Notes under the pieces: model-generated
Told to the model about the DNA's origin: nothing
Databases searched by the model: none
The model's input: only the letters and a program-made list of their open reading frames with translations
In this document: in pieces, positions 1 through 9,972 of the stretch
Layout: every line of letters starts with the position of its first letter
How positions within the stretch are numbered: the stretch's first letter is position 1
Made by a program: the position numbers and the translations under genes
NCBI GenBank assembly: GCA_963759115.1
Contig: CAVWXT010000005.1
Span: 1,984,001 to 2,048,000, forward strand
Length of the DNA stretch: 64,000 nucleotides
Direction of reading: 5' to 3'
DNA from: CAVWXT01 sp963759115
GTDB taxonomy: Bacteria; Planctomycetota; Planctomycetia; Pirellulales; Thermoguttaceae

Positions 1-3000
1 CGGCGCCGGTCAACGTGCCCGAGGATGCGATCATTCTGCCCTACGATCCCGAGTCGACGAACGGCATCAAGGACGCCGACAAGCTGCTGGTGCCCTACGA
101 CAGGTACGTCGAGCTTTGGAACCGGGCGCACCCGGACAAGAAGATCGAGACGAAGGCCCGCGCCCGCGCCCTATGCGCTGGCCGGGGCGGCGTACAAGAC
201 GCTGCTGGAAGGCGACGAGTATCTGCTGTTGACCGGCCAGATGGAGATCGACGTTTTCGTCGACGGCTTTGTGCAGGTGCCGCTGGGGCTGGGCGGCGGC
301 GTGTTGGCCCAGGCCGAACTCGACGGCAAGCCGGCCCGGCTGAGCGTGGCGGCGGCAACCGACGATCCGTTTCCGCCGGAGGCGAAGCAGCAAGCGGCCA
401 AGCGCCGGCGGTGGACCGGTCGCTCGTGGTGCTGCACGTCTCCGGCAAGGGCCGGCACAAGCTGGAACTGGCCGTGCGGCTGAAGCTCTCGCGGCAAGGC
501 GGCTGGCGCGTGGCCGAGGGCGTGCTGCCGGCGGCCCCGGCCACCGCGCTGGCGATCATCGTGCCGAAGCCGCAGACCGAGCTCCGCCTGGGCCAAGTCG
601 CCGACCGCCGCAGCTACGAAACCGAGAAGGCCGGACGAAACGATCCGCACCGCCCTGGGCCCCGGCGGCGCGGTGAGCATCCAGTGGCGGCCGAAGGTGG
701 CCGAGGGCCAGGTCGACCGCAGCCTGACGGCCGCCTCCGACGCCGTGCTCGACGTGCAGGAGGACGGCCTGCGGCTGGCGTGGCAGCTTGGCCTGGAGTT
801 CCGCCGCAGCCAGCGGGAGCAGTTCAGCGTGGACCTGCCGGCCGGCTATCTGCTGGAAAAGGTCGAGGGCAACAACGTCCGCGGCTGGGAAATCCGCAAG
901 ACCGACCGGGGGCAGACCGGTCGAGGTCACGCTGCTTGCAGCCCGCCAAGGACCGCGAGCAGTTCACGCTGCGGCTGTGGCGGGCGGGCACGGTCGGCCA
1001 AGGCCGAGCCTGGCGCAGTTCGACGTGCCGCTGGTCGTCGGTGGCCGACGCCGCGCTGCACAACGGGCAATTGACGATCCGCCGCAGCCCGCTTGCTGGA
1101 ACTGCGGACGCTCGGACCGCTCGGGCGTGACGCGGACCGATCTGCCGGCGGACGCGGCCGAACGCTGGCGGGCGTCGAGGAAAGCCCGCTGGGCATCCGG
1201 CCGTTCGAGGCCTACACGTTTCGCCGCCGTGCCGTTTACGGTGCGGCTGGCGGCCGCGCCGGTGGCCGGCCCGGGTGTCGGCCACGGTGCAGACGGTGCT
1301 GAAGCTGGCCGAGTACGAGCGCAGCCTGGAGAGCCACGTCATGTTCGACGTGCAGGGCCGGCCGGTCTACCAGTTGCGGATGTTCCTGCCCGAGGACTTC
1401 CGGCTCGATCGCGTCTCGGTCCCCGGCGAGTTCCAGTATGCGGTGACGCAGCAGGACAAGCGGCCGCTGCTGACGATCTATCTGGCCGCGGGCCAGCAGG
1501 GCGACGTGCCGGTGCTGCTTCGCGGCAAGCTCGGCCGCGAGGGCGAGCTCAAGGAACTGCCGCTGCCGCGGCTGGACGTGCTGGGCGTGGACCGGCAGCA
1601 AGGCGACGTGGCCGTGCAGGTCGATCCGGCGTTCGACGTCGAAGCCGTCGACTTGACGAACTGCGAGCCGGTGCTGTTGGGCCAGCTGTACGGCTGGCTC
1701 AATCCCGCAGCAGCAGCGGGTCACGCGGCTGGGGCTGCACTACACGCAAGGCGACTACGCCGGCCGCTGCGGCTTGCGCCCCGCAAGCCCGACGTGACCT
1801 GCGACACGATCAGCAACGTCCGCGTGACCGACCGGGCGATCGAAGAGACGATCCTGCTGGACTTCACGATCCAGCAACGCGGGCATCCGCAAGTTGTCGT
1901 TCCTGCTGCCCGCCTGGATGGCCGACAGCCGGATCAGCGTGCCCATGCTGCGGCAGAAGACGGTCGAGCCGGTCGAGCAAGGAAGCCGGCGCGCCGCTGC
2001 GCGTGACGATCGAGTTGCAGGACGAGGTGATGGACCAGCTGCGCGTGCTGGTGGAGAACGACCGGCTGTTGACGCCCGGCTCGCACGAGGCGCCGATTCC
2101 CGATCGTGGAGACTCGGCCGCACCAATCGCCGCTACGTGGCCATCGAAAACGCCGGCCGCGACGAAGTGGTGGTCGAGCAGGACAAGCTGCGGGAGATGG
2201 ACGCCGCTGGGCGCGGCAGCAGAAGGAATGGGAGATGCTCAAGGGCATTCTGGGCCGGGAGATGACGATGGCCTACCTGGTGGCGCCCGACGCCCGGCAG
2301 CCGCGGCTTGCGTTCCACACCGAGATCGCACGCGGCCGTGGCGACGGTGAAGGCCCGCATCGGCCTGGCCGAAACCACGCTGGTGCTCGACGCCAACGGG
2401 GCCTATCGGGCCCAACTGGTGCTGCACATCGACAACGCCACCGAGCAGTTCCTGGAGATCCGGCTGCCCGAGGGGGCCGAGCTGTGGACGGCCCGCGTGG
2501 CCGGCGAGCCGGTCAAGCCGACCAAGGTGCCCGGCGCGGCCGACCCGCGCGGCGTGCGGATTCCGCTTGATCAAGACCGCCCCCGGCGATTTGTACTACG
2601 AGGTGGTGCTGAAGTACGGCGGCAAGATGCCGGCGCTCGGGCGCGCTGGGCAGCGTCGACGTTCCCGCTGATCCACTGCGAGAACATCCGGCCCGACCTG
2701 AGCCAGGTGCGGCTGCTACGTGCCCGAGCAGTACCGCTGGTTCGACTTCGGCGGCACGATGCGGCGGGTGGACGAGGAGGCCGACCTGCAGGCCGGCTAC
2801 GTCAAGTTCCAGACGAAGCAGACCGAGCAACTTCTCGGCACGCTTCAGCACGGCGACAAGTTCGCCAAGGCCCGCGCTACGAACAATCTTAAGCAAATCG
2901 GCCTGGGCGTGCAAAACTATAAAGCTGCGGCGGCAGAGTGGGGCCGGTCCAATCCCGCGTTGCAGTCGGAGTTGGCCGCCAACGCCAGTATTTCGCAACA

Positions 3001-4300
3001 GGCGCAGCAGGAGGTAGCACACCAAGAAAAGGCCCCCGAGCAAGCGCAGCCGCTGAGCAATCGTGAACAACTGGGCAACGTGTTTCGAGGACAGAACTTC
3101 AAGCAGGCCCGAAACGTGGTGAACGAGTTGGGAGCAAACTTTTCCGAGGCCGCCGAACAGAAGCCCGCCGGCGAGCAGGCCGAGGGCCGGCGGTTCAATA
3201 GCGACTGGTTCTATCAGAACTCACTTGTGGCAGGCGATCAATCGGGCAAGGATGAGAAAGCGGCCGGCAAAGAGCTGGCATTGGAGTTGAGACAGAGGGG
3301 GGAGGCCAGGGGGCCATCCTCGTCGCCCTCTCGAACCGCCACGCCGGGTTTCGGCGGCCGACAATTGCAGTCCAACAAGACGGGCGAAAAGGCGACCCAG
3401 CCGTCCGCCGTCCAGGTCGTTCAGCCACGCGTCATCATCCAAGAGGAGGAATCGGAGAAGCCCCGCATTCAAGCTCCGGGCCAGCAAGCCGGTTCCCAAT
3501 ACGGCGGCAAGCAGGACGATTCGGTGGAACGCTACAAGCAGCGGCTCGAACAGCAGACGCAGAATCTGTTCTCCTCCGACGTATCGGGTATTCCCAATGC
3601 GCCGGCAGAGCCAGGCTCTCAACTGCAAGCCGGCCTTTCCCTCGGGCGCGTGCGGGTCGCGCCCTCGACAACGGCAACGGACACGCAAAGAGAGGCTCTG
3701 CAAAGGAAGGCCGGCGAGGTTACCCACTACGACCTTTCCCGCGCGTACCAAGGCGCGATGTCCGATCGCGACAACGCGGTGAGATTCGGCGTGACGAATG
3801 ACAAATCGCGCGGCGGCCTCGTGAACCCCGCGCAAATCGAGATGCTTGAAGGTCTCGACGTGCTCGTGCTCCGCGGTTCGCCGGAAGACGTGGACCAGGT
3901 ACAGAAGATCATCAAGCAGGTCGAAGAGCTCGGCAAGAAAGAGACGCTCGCTGCCACCGGCCTGGCAAGTCTCGATTTCCAACTGCCCGAGCGGGGCACG
4001 CTTTATTGTCTGACGACCCCGCAGGACAAAGTGGAGATCACGGCCCGAGAGGTCTCCGACGATCTCCTTCGGCGGCTGGCGGGCATCGCCATCGTGGCCG
4101 TTGCGGCCCTGATCGCCTGGTTCCTTATCAGCCTGGTGCGCCGCGGCAGTCTTGCCAGGCTGACCGGCCCGACCGGCTCCACGCTGCTGATTTGCCTGGG
4201 CCTGTTGTCGCTCTTCTGCGGCGTCCTGCCGGTGGTGGGGCTGGCGGCCGTCGTGGCCGGCTGCGGGGCGAAAATCGGCCGCAAACTGTGCCGTTCGTAG
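1..4300 (+). pseudogene. Large planctomycete envelope protein, 5' truncated by the window and multiply frameshifted
   Basis: One coding sequence runs from before the window to the stop at 4300, but up to about 2720 sensible protein jumps between all three frames roughly every 100-250 bases. From 2720 the frame stays open to the end. The readable upstream part is beta-rich and repetitive, as in large exported proteins. The intact tail contains a segment at 2875-2925 (RATNNLKQIGLGVQNY) like the N-terminus of DUF1559 pseudopilin-type proteins, a Gln/Glu-rich region, a short segment at about 3840-3935 (VLVLRGSPEDVDQVQKIIKQ) like secretin N-domain repeats, and two hydrophobic helices at about 4075-4135 and 4180-4260. 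I infer an envelope-anchored protein; its function is unknown. Dense frame changes with conserved coding sense suggest sequence errors or very recent decay. Confidence 0.6.
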
Positions 4301-4510
4301 CGCCGCTTTGAGGCGGGTCTTGGGCCAACTGCCGGCCGGAGCCGCCACTGCGGACGCGCACCATTTCATTCTGCGCACAACAGAGTCTTCCCAGACGGCA
4401 AAGTCTCTTGCCGCGTGCGGCCGCCTCTTCGGTTTGTGGCAAGTCGGGCCGGTTTCCCGTCAATCGCGGCGGCGGCCAATTCCGATAGCAGAATCGAGGA
4501 GCGTGGAACT

Positions 4511-5770
4511 ATGCGTACTCTAGAGTTGGCAATTGCCGTGGTGGTCGTCGGACTATTGGCAGCCGCGAGAGCGGCGGCACAGGAAGCCCCGGAGGCATCA
4601 TCTCCTTTGACGAGCCAACTGCCTGCGTATGAAGACCCGCCCTGCCGCTGGTGTTTCCACGGGAAGCTGGCCGATCCGTGGACCTTGCCCCAGCCCGACG
4701 TCTTGAAAGACCACAGCATCACTGTAAGCGGCTGGCTCGAAGGCGGCATCTACGGCAACCAGTGGGGCGCCGTGAGCAATGGCCCGATCGGCCTCCGCGG
4801 CATCGGCGACGGCTTCACCGAGGATCAACTGTGGGTCTATGCCGAGCGGAAGACCGACACCAAGGGTTGCGGTTGGGACTTCGGCGGCCGCGTCGATTAC
4901 GTGTTCGGCGTCGACGGCCCGCAGACTCAGGCTTTTGGCGACCGCACGTGGGATTTCGGCTGGAACACCAGCCGCGACTACGGCTCGGCCATCCCGCAGA
5001 TCTATGGCGAGGTGGCCTATAACGACCTGAAAGTCAAGATCGGCCGGTTCTACACGCCCTGCGGGTATGAACTGATCGAAGCCCCGCAGAACTTCTTCTA
5101 CTCGCACTGTTACTCGTGCGTCTTCGGCCAGCCGTTCACCCACACCGGCTTCCTGGGCGACTACGCCTATAACGAGAAGCTCCACCTGTACGGCGGCTGG
5201 GTCAACGGTTGGGACGAGGGATTCGCGGGCGCGGACGGCGGCTCGATGTTCCTCGGCGGCACGGCTTTGACCCTCACGGAGAAGACCACGCTGGCCTGGT
5301 ATTGCTCCGCCGGCCGGCTGGGCACGGGCGACGCCTTTGCCGGCGCGGCCTCGGGCGATCTCTACTACAACTGCCTGGTGCTGACCTGCAAGATCACCGA
5401 GAAGTGGATGTACGTCCTGGAACACGACTTGGGGACCAACATCAACGTGAGCCCGCGCACGGGCGTCGACAACCAGTGGTACGAAGTCAACAACTACCTG
5501 ACCTACAAGGTCAACGACTGCTGGTCGTACGGCGGGCGGTTCGAGTGGTTCCAGGATCCGCAGGGCGCCCGCGTCGTGGCGGGCGACCGCGGAAACTACT
5601 TCGCCATGACCGGCGGATTGAACTACCGGCCGCACGCCAACGTCACGATTCGTCCGGAACTCCGCTACGACTGGTTCGACGGGGTAGCGGGTCCCGGCGG
5701 CCTGCCGTTCAACAGCGGCGCTCGCAGCACGCAACTTTCGGGCGGTTGCGACGCGATCTTCACGTTCTGA
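4511..5770 (+). CDS. BBP2-type outer-membrane beta-barrel porin
   Basis: This 419-residue protein starts at the ATG at 4511, preceded by a GAGGAG ribosome-binding site; a longer upstream frame has no such site. Residues 1-24 form a signal peptide (hydrophobic stretch ending in AARAAAQ). The mature part is rich in Gly, Tyr, Trp and Asn, with alternating strands such as LKVKIGRFYTPCGYELIEAP, and ends in a terminal aromatic (IFTF) typical of outer-membrane barrels. The pattern matches the putative beta-barrel porin family (BBP2) that planctomycetes carry in many copies. It probably admits small solutes across the outer membrane; the substrate cannot be read. It stands alone, 210 bases after the broken envelope gene on the same strand. 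Confidence 0.8.
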   Translation: MRTLELAIAVVVVGLLAAARAAAQEAPEASSPLTSQLPAYEDPPCRWCFHGKLADPWTLPQPDVLKDHSITVSGWLEGGIYGNQWGAVSNGPIGLRGIGDGFTEDQLWVYAERKTDTKGCGWDFGGRVDYVFGVDGPQTQAFGDRTWDFGWNTSRDYGSAIPQIYGEVAYNDLKVKIGRFYTPCGYELIEAPQNFFYSHCYSCVFGQPFTHTGFLGDYAYNEKLHLYGGWVNGWDEGFAGADGGSMFLGGTALTLTEKTTLAWYCSAGRLGTGDAFAGAASGDLYYNCLVLTCKITEKWMYVLEHDLGTNINVSPRTGVDNQWYEVNNYLTYKVNDCWSYGGRFEWFQDPQGARVVAGDRGNYFAMTGGLNYRPHANVTIRPELRYDWFDGVAGPGGLPFNSGARSTQLSGGCDAIFTF

Positions 5771-5810
5771 TGCGGCCTACTTGTATCTCAACCGAGCCGA
5801 ATTGGCGGGT

Positions 5811-5881
5811 GCCACGGGCTGCTTGTCAGCCCGTGCGACAGCCGACCCGCGCACTGGCCGACAAGCGGCCAGTGGCACCCG
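5811..5881. repeat. Dispersed hairpin repeat, GTGCCACTGG-type
   Basis: Two back-to-back hairpins: GTGCCACGGGCTGCTTGTCA pairs with the following AGCCCGTG, and CACTGGCCGACAAGCGGCCA reads into GTGGCACCC. The same family recurs at 9024-9055 and, as three units, inside a coding sequence at 46848-46950. The stretch between the porin and the next gene holds nothing else I can recognise. Confidence 0.6.
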
Positions 5882-5923
5882 AGCGTGCAAGCACGAACCC
5901 TACCGATCGTTCGGCAACGAGAA

Positions 5924-6286
5924 CTACTTGAGCGGCCTCGCGTGCATCCGGTGGAGCGTTCTCGTGACCGGATCGACGCTCACGCCGACGTTCTCCAAAG
6001 CCACGACGCCGAGGATCGGCACGGTATCGAGCGGGCCAAAGACGATCTGCGCCACGGTTTCGGCGCCCAGAAACGCCACCCGCGCAAAACCGTATTCGTA
6101 CTCCACCGGCTGGCCATTGGCCAGCTCGTACACGGACTTGCCCTCGGGGCGAATGCCCGCTCGGATCAGCCGATCACGAGGGCCCATACAGTCAATGGCG
6201 CCCGTATCGACCAGGAATTCAGCTTCCCAAGGCTCGGCGTCTTGGGCAAGGTTCGTGATGCGCGTGGTCACGTGGGTTACGCCCAT
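5924..6286 (-). CDS. Retroviral-type (clan AA) aspartic protease
   Basis: A 120-residue protein starting at the ATG at 6286, chosen because a GAGGAG site precedes it; an in-frame ATG at 6340 lacks one. The active-site motif FLVDTGAIDC (Asp-Thr-Gly) lies near residue 25, and ILGVVALENVGVSVD near the end matches the second conserved hydrophobic-Gly motif of single-domain retropepsin-like proteases, which act as dimers. In planctomycetes and cyanobacteria such proteins are common singletons of unknown target, and some accompany toxin-like genes. No partner gene is seen here; the neighbours are the porin and a repeat-plus-intron block. The catalytic motif makes the family call solid, while the role is unknown. 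Confidence 0.75.
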   Translation of the reverse strand: MGVTHVTTRITNLAQDAEPWEAEFLVDTGAIDCMGPRDRLIRAGIRPEGKSVYELANGQPVEYEYGFARVAFLGAETVAQIVFGPLDTVPILGVVALENVGVSVDPVTRTLHRMHARPLK

Positions 6287-6381
6287 GTCGACTCCTCGGC
6301 AGATGAGTGCCCTATTGAAGCGTAGCCGGGTAATTGCCATGCGTCAAGGCACGCAATCTCCAGGGCCGATCAGTTATTCAC

Positions 6382-6450
6382 TGTGGGAGGCGACTCCAGT
6401 CGCCGATTGCCCGAAAACTACTGCAGATCGGCGACTGGAGTCGCCTCCTA
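6382..6450. repeat. GTAGGAGGCGACTCCAGTCGCC palindrome, copy 1 (interrupted by the intron)
   Basis: The arms TGTGGGAGGCGACTCCAGTC and GACTGGAGTCGCCTCCTA form a stem of about 25 bp around a short loop. A second copy lies inside dxs at 14533-14605 and ends CCTCCTACA. Here the arm stops at CCTCCTA exactly where the group II intron begins, and the bases after the intron (CA) complete the arm. Confidence 0.75.
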
Positions 6451-7236
6451 GTGCGCTTGTGAGTGTATCGAATCAGCAAGGTGCAAGTCCTTGTCGAAAT
6501 TGGGTTTGAACTTCGTAACCGAAAGTAACTGCGTCCTCGTGAGAGGGGGTGGAGAGCAACTGAAGGTGAACGGCTGGTCCGCAGGATGACGAACTCGATT
6601 CGGCCGGTTGTCGTGGCGAGCCTGCTAGGAAAAGGCGAAGCCCAAGTGACGCTGTGGTCCTCGCAAGGGATGCGGTCGGCAGACCGCGCGGTAAGCTCCG
6701 GGGGGAAACCAAACCAAGCCCCAGAGGCGGCAACAGGTGGTTGGAGGCGGAACGGTCGGAAGGTTTGATACATGAAGCAAGGAGACCTGGGCGGGTACAA
6801 GGACGAAGTTCATTGTCCCTGATAAGGATACGAAGAATCGACCGCCCAGGAGTCAGAGCGTCCATACGAGCGAGGAAGCGGGGCAATGCCCGTCGAGCAA
6901 AGGGACGCAGGAAAGTGGATGAAACATGACGCACGGCCAAAACCACACCGTACCGCGAGTGTCGGCAACGACTAGCCACGACGGACTGCGTCAGGCACAC
7001 GTAACTTGGCTCAGATTGGCCGCACCGTCGATGTTGCATGTTGGTGGCCTTCCCGTGAAGGTCAGGGCCTTTCGCTTCTGCCGATCCCGAGAAGGAACCT
7101 TGTTTCCTTCCCGCGCTCGGTTCACCAATCCTCTACGAGGTAACACCACTAACCGGAGAGCCGGATGCGGGAAATCCGCCAGTCCGGTTCGGAGGGAGGG
7201 GAGGCCGGGAACTTAACCGGCCTTCCCTACCCCTAT
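6451..7236 (+). mobile_element. ORF-less group II intron
   Basis: The 5' end GTGCGC matches the group II start consensus. Near the 3' end lies a domain V hairpin (7158-7190), followed by a domain VI stem (GGAGGCCGG pairing with CCGGCCTTCC) with an unpaired A at 7229, eight bases from the end, as expected for the branch point. The element is about 786 bases and encodes no reverse transcriptase or maturase; no frame in it shows those motifs. The boundaries are supported independently: removing 6451-7236 rejoins CCTCCTA to CA and restores the arm of the palindromic repeat. Insertion at the foot of a stem-loop is the habit of class C group II introns. Without an encoded protein it would need a maturase supplied in trans. 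Confidence 0.75.
7158..7190 (+). ncRNA. Group II intron domain V hairpin
   Basis: Thirty-three bases starting GAGCCGGATGCGG and ending GTCCGGTTC. The outer helix GAGCCGGA/TCCGGTTC and inner helix GCGG/CCGC with a GAAA loop reproduce the catalytic domain V fold. Confidence 0.8.
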
Positions 7237-7294
7237 CAACTCGGATTTGGGAAAACTGATCGGCCCTGACGCAATCTCGACACGTTGCCCCAGC

Positions 7295-8389
7295 CTACTT
7301 GTTCTTCGCGCAGAACTCCTGCATGAACTCCGCCAGCAACTTCACGCCTTCGACGGGCATGGCATTGTAGATCGAGGCGCGGCAGCCGCCCACGGAGCGA
7401 TGGCCCTTGAGCTCGCACAGCCCGCGCTCGGCCGCTTGCTTCAGGAACGGCTCGTCCTGGGCCGGATTGGCCAGCCGGAAAGCGACGTTCATCGCCGAGC
7501 GGCTGCCCGGCTCGGCATGTCCCTGATAGAAGCCGTTGGAACCGTCGATCACGTCGTAGAGCATCTTCGCCTTGCCCTGGTTGATGCCGGCCATCTTCTC
7601 CAGGCCGCCGATCTCGTTCAGCAGCCAGTCGGTCACCAGCTTGACCATGTAGATGGCGAAGGTGGGCGGGGTGTTCAGCAGCGACTTGCCCTCGGCCAAG
7701 ATTTTGTAGTTCACCAGCGAGGGCAGATCGGCGGGCGAACGCTCCACCAGGTCGTCGCGGATGATGACGATCGTCACGCCCGCCGGACCGGCGTTCTTCT
7801 GAGCGCAGGCGAAGAGGATGCCGTACTTTTCGACCGGCACGGGCCGCGAAAGGAAATCGGACGAGGCGTCGCAGACCAAGGGTACGCCGCCCACTTCCGG
7901 CTCTTTGGGATATTGCACGCCCTGGATCGTTTCGTTGGAGGCGAAATAGGCGTACGCCGCGTTGGGATCGAGTTTGAGTTCGTTGGCCGGCGGCACGCGG
8001 TTGTAGTTGCCGGCCTTTCCGTCCCAGGCCACGTGAACGCCGCCTTGGGTCTTGGCTTCGTCGTGGGCCTTCTTGCTCCAGGTGCCGTTGACGATGTAGT
8101 CGGCCGACTTCCCCGTGCCGTGCAACAGGTTCATGGCCACCATGCCGAATTGCAGCAGGGCCCCGCCTTGCAGGAACAGCACCCGATAGTTGTTCGGAAT
8201 GCCCAGCAGCGTGCGGAGATTGGCTTCGGCCTGGTTGATGATTTTCTCAAAGGCCTTCGAGCGGTGGCTGATTTCGAGGATCGAGATGCCGGTGCCCGGC
8301 AGGGCCAGCAGGTCGCGTTGGGCCTCTTGGAGCGCCGGCAGGGGAAGCATGGCCGGCCCGGGCGAAAAGTTGTACACGCGTTTTTCCAT
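7295..8389 (-). CDS. serC: Phosphoserine aminotransferase
   Basis: This 364-residue PLP-dependent enzyme converts 3-phosphohydroxypyruvate and glutamate to phosphoserine in serine synthesis, and serves a parallel step in the DXP-dependent pyridoxal pathway. The N-terminus VYNFSPGPAMLP is the family signature. LFACAQKNAGPAGVTIVI holds the Schiff-base lysine (QKN), and the C-terminal GGCRASIYNAMP is also conserved. The start at 8389 follows a strong AAGGAGG site; the upstream in-frame ATG at 8428 lacks one. Length equals the usual 360-365 residues. It is transcribed alone, convergent with the intron. Confidence 0.95.
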   Translation of the reverse strand: MEKRVYNFSPGPAMLPLPALQEAQRDLLALPGTGISILEISHRSKAFEKIINQAEANLRTLLGIPNNYRVLFLQGGALLQFGMVAMNLLHGTGKSADYIVNGTWSKKAHDEAKTQGGVHVAWDGKAGNYNRVPPANELKLDPNAAYAYFASNETIQGVQYPKEPEVGGVPLVCDASSDFLSRPVPVEKYGILFACAQKNAGPAGVTIVIIRDDLVERSPADLPSLVNYKILAEGKSLLNTPPTFAIYMVKLVTDWLLNEIGGLEKMAGINQGKAKMLYDVIDGSNGFYQGHAEPGSRSAMNVAFRLANPAQDEPFLKQAAERGLCELKGHRSVGGCRASIYNAMPVEGVKLLAEFMQEFCAKNK

Positions 8390-8554
8390 GATCGCCTCCT
8401 TCATTCGGCCAGAGCGTTTGGGAAACACTTGCCCTTCAGTCTAGCGAGTGCAGCGCGGGCGTCCAGTACCCCCGGCGATGCTCGTTGACAAGGCAGTGGC
8501 GCGCCAACTCGGGTCAGGGCCGGTCATAGCCGCGAAACGTCTCACTTCCACAGT

Positions 8555-8962
8555 ATGACGCATAGGATTGACGCCGTCATGCTTGCTTGCGAAAATGTGG
8601 CAAAGCTCTGCCGCACTTCGGCGGTCGAATACCTGGTAGGCAATAGAGAAAGTATGATCGGCTTTGAAATTATTCGTAACGGCAAGAAGGCGTTGGTAGC
8701 CGGCGGGGAGAGTCTTCTTTCGCTAAGCGCCGTGATTGCCGCCTATGGCAAGCTCGGAGTGAATGCATCGAGCAGTGCAGATCCATTTGGAAATCTGACG
8801 GTGCTTGGTGTATCAAAAGTGTCGGAACAAAACGCACAGCAGGTGCTGACGTGGGAGGATGATGTTCCTCTGGCAGTCGGAGACGTGATTACGGTTCGGT
8901 TCATTCAGGTCGATCACGTGTCAGCACCAAGGAAAGTCGAAGACGTCTCCGAAGAACAATAG
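8555..8962 (+). CDS. Hypothetical protein
   Basis: A 135-residue soluble protein with no signal peptide or membrane helix, and no family I can name. The core (MIGFEIIRNGKKALVAGGE to VGDVITVRFIQVD) looks like a small mixed alpha/beta fold; ATGs at 8579 and 8654 are alternative starts. It lies upstream of the cassette-like region on the same strand and could be its first member, although no clear attC follows it. Confidence 0.5.
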   Translation: MTHRIDAVMLACENVAKLCRTSAVEYLVGNRESMIGFEIIRNGKKALVAGGESLLSLSAVIAAYGKLGVNASSSADPFGNLTVLGVSKVSEQNAQQVLTWEDDVPLAVGDVITVRFIQVDHVSAPRKVEDVSEEQ

Positions 8963-9326
8963 AGAGCCGAACGAGATCGGCGGGCGGCGCTGGTGGCTTG
9001 CCCACCGGTGCTGCGCACGGTAGAAGGCACTGGTCGACAAGCGACCAGTGGCACTCGGCGCGTGTTCTCGCGCCGCACTGTGCGGCAGAACACTCGGCAC
9101 GGTTCAAGGGCACTCCTGGCAGGTGGTTCGGTCTCTGACGGGCGGCGTCTTCTCCCACCCGCAGAAGACACTGCCCCATTTTAGGGGATGTGGCCGCAAG
9201 TGCTTGACTGGTTCATAGTTCAGCGCGAAAATGCCTTTTGTTTCGATGCGCATTATGCCGCCGGTATTGCCACCATAACTAATTACGGCGGCGCCGGGCC
9301 GGCGGCAAAATTCGAACTTCGGCTTT
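8963..9326. other. Intergenic stretch with a GTGCCACTGG-family hairpin
   Basis: No gene is supported here. The stretch 9024-9055 holds a copy of the hairpin family seen at 5811 (CACTGGTCGACAAGCGACCA followed by GTGGCACT). An imperfect relative (CTGGTGGCTTGCCCACCGG) lies at 8990-9010. Confidence 0.55.
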
Positions 9327-9803
9327 ATGATGCTTCCCGAGATTCCAAGCCAGTACACGCTTCCGGTTTCCCGTCCTGACTGGCCCGAACTCCTGGCCGA
9401 TTGGCGGTCGCTGGTCCCGGCGGGTTCCTCGCCCTGGCTGTTGACGAAGTTCGGCGACCTTTTCGTGACGCAGCCCGACGGCAAAATCGGCATGCTCCAG
9501 GTCAGTAGCTTTCAATATGCCGTTGTCGCAAAAGACCAGACAGATTTCCGGGAGTGGCTGGTGGATCCAGACAAGCTGTCCGAGTGGTTCTTCGCCCCGC
9601 TCGTAGATAAGCTCGAGGCGTCTGGAAAGCCGCTGGGTGCCGGGCAGTGCTACTCCTTCACCCAAGCACTCGGCCTTGGCGGCACCCCGTCCGTCGCGAA
9701 CATAGCCGCGATTCCGGTCGAGAATCATTTTCGAGGCTGGGGCAAAGTATTTCGCCAAGTTGGGGGCTTGCCTCCGGGCACTCAGATCGTCGTGAAGCCA
9801 TGA
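9327..9803 (+). CDS. DUF1851-like (immunity-type) small protein
   Basis: A 158-residue soluble protein. The run SSPWLLTKFGDLFVTQPDGK to GMLQVSS resembles the DUF1851/Tdi1-C family, which includes immunity proteins and is frequent among mobile accessory genes; WLLTKFGD and a later PDKLSEWFF are the best landmarks. I rate this a family resemblance, not proof. The gene is followed within 5 bases by an attC-like hairpin (9808-9910) in the same orientation, the arrangement of an integron gene cassette. Confidence 0.5.
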   Translation: MMLPEIPSQYTLPVSRPDWPELLADWRSLVPAGSSPWLLTKFGDLFVTQPDGKIGMLQVSSFQYAVVAKDQTDFREWLVDPDKLSEWFFAPLVDKLEASGKPLGAGQCYSFTQALGLGGTPSVANIAAIPVENHFRGWGKVFRQVGGLPPGTQIVVKP

Positions 9804-9807
9804 AGAA

Positions 9808-9910
9808 GCCGAACCGATGCGTGGAGCGGACGGGGACCAGCCGTTCAGCTCACTCACATATCGGACGTCAGTGGCGGCTGGTCCCCGCCGCTCCGCGCAC
9901 CTCGTTGGGC
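9808..9910 (+). other. attC-like recombination site 1
   Basis: It runs from GCCGAAC to GTTGGGC (matching the R' consensus GTTRRRY). The inner arms GGAGCGGACGGGGACCAGCC and GGCTGGTCCCCGCCGCTCC pair fully except for one extra A in the first arm, the unpaired base expected of single-stranded attC sites. It follows the DUF1851-like gene and precedes the PIN gene. Confidence 0.55.
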
Positions 9911-9972
9911 TGCTCGTTTGCAGTCGTGGTAGCATGTCACCCTCGGCATGCGCAACATCTCGATAAGCGGAA

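Noticed and set aside
1..2720. The idea that inserted bases in frame-broken genes sit preferentially at codon boundaries
   Set aside because: Placement depends on guessing the original codons; only the IS4 copy comparison gives a true reference, so the pattern cannot be tested here.
6473..7216. Several open frames within the group II intron, considered as a maturase remnant
   Set aside because: None shows reverse transcriptase or HNH motifs; the sequence is better explained as structured intron RNA.
7247..8488. A 413-residue open frame antisense to serC
   Set aside because: It is a complement shadow of serC, with His/Gly/Val-rich composition typical of antisense high-GC frames and no conserved motif.
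8963..9200. A possible attC site after the hypothetical gene at 8555 (begins GAGCCGAAC)
   Set aside because: No matching GTTRRRY box or inner stem follows; the hairpin present belongs to the GTGCCACTGG repeat family.
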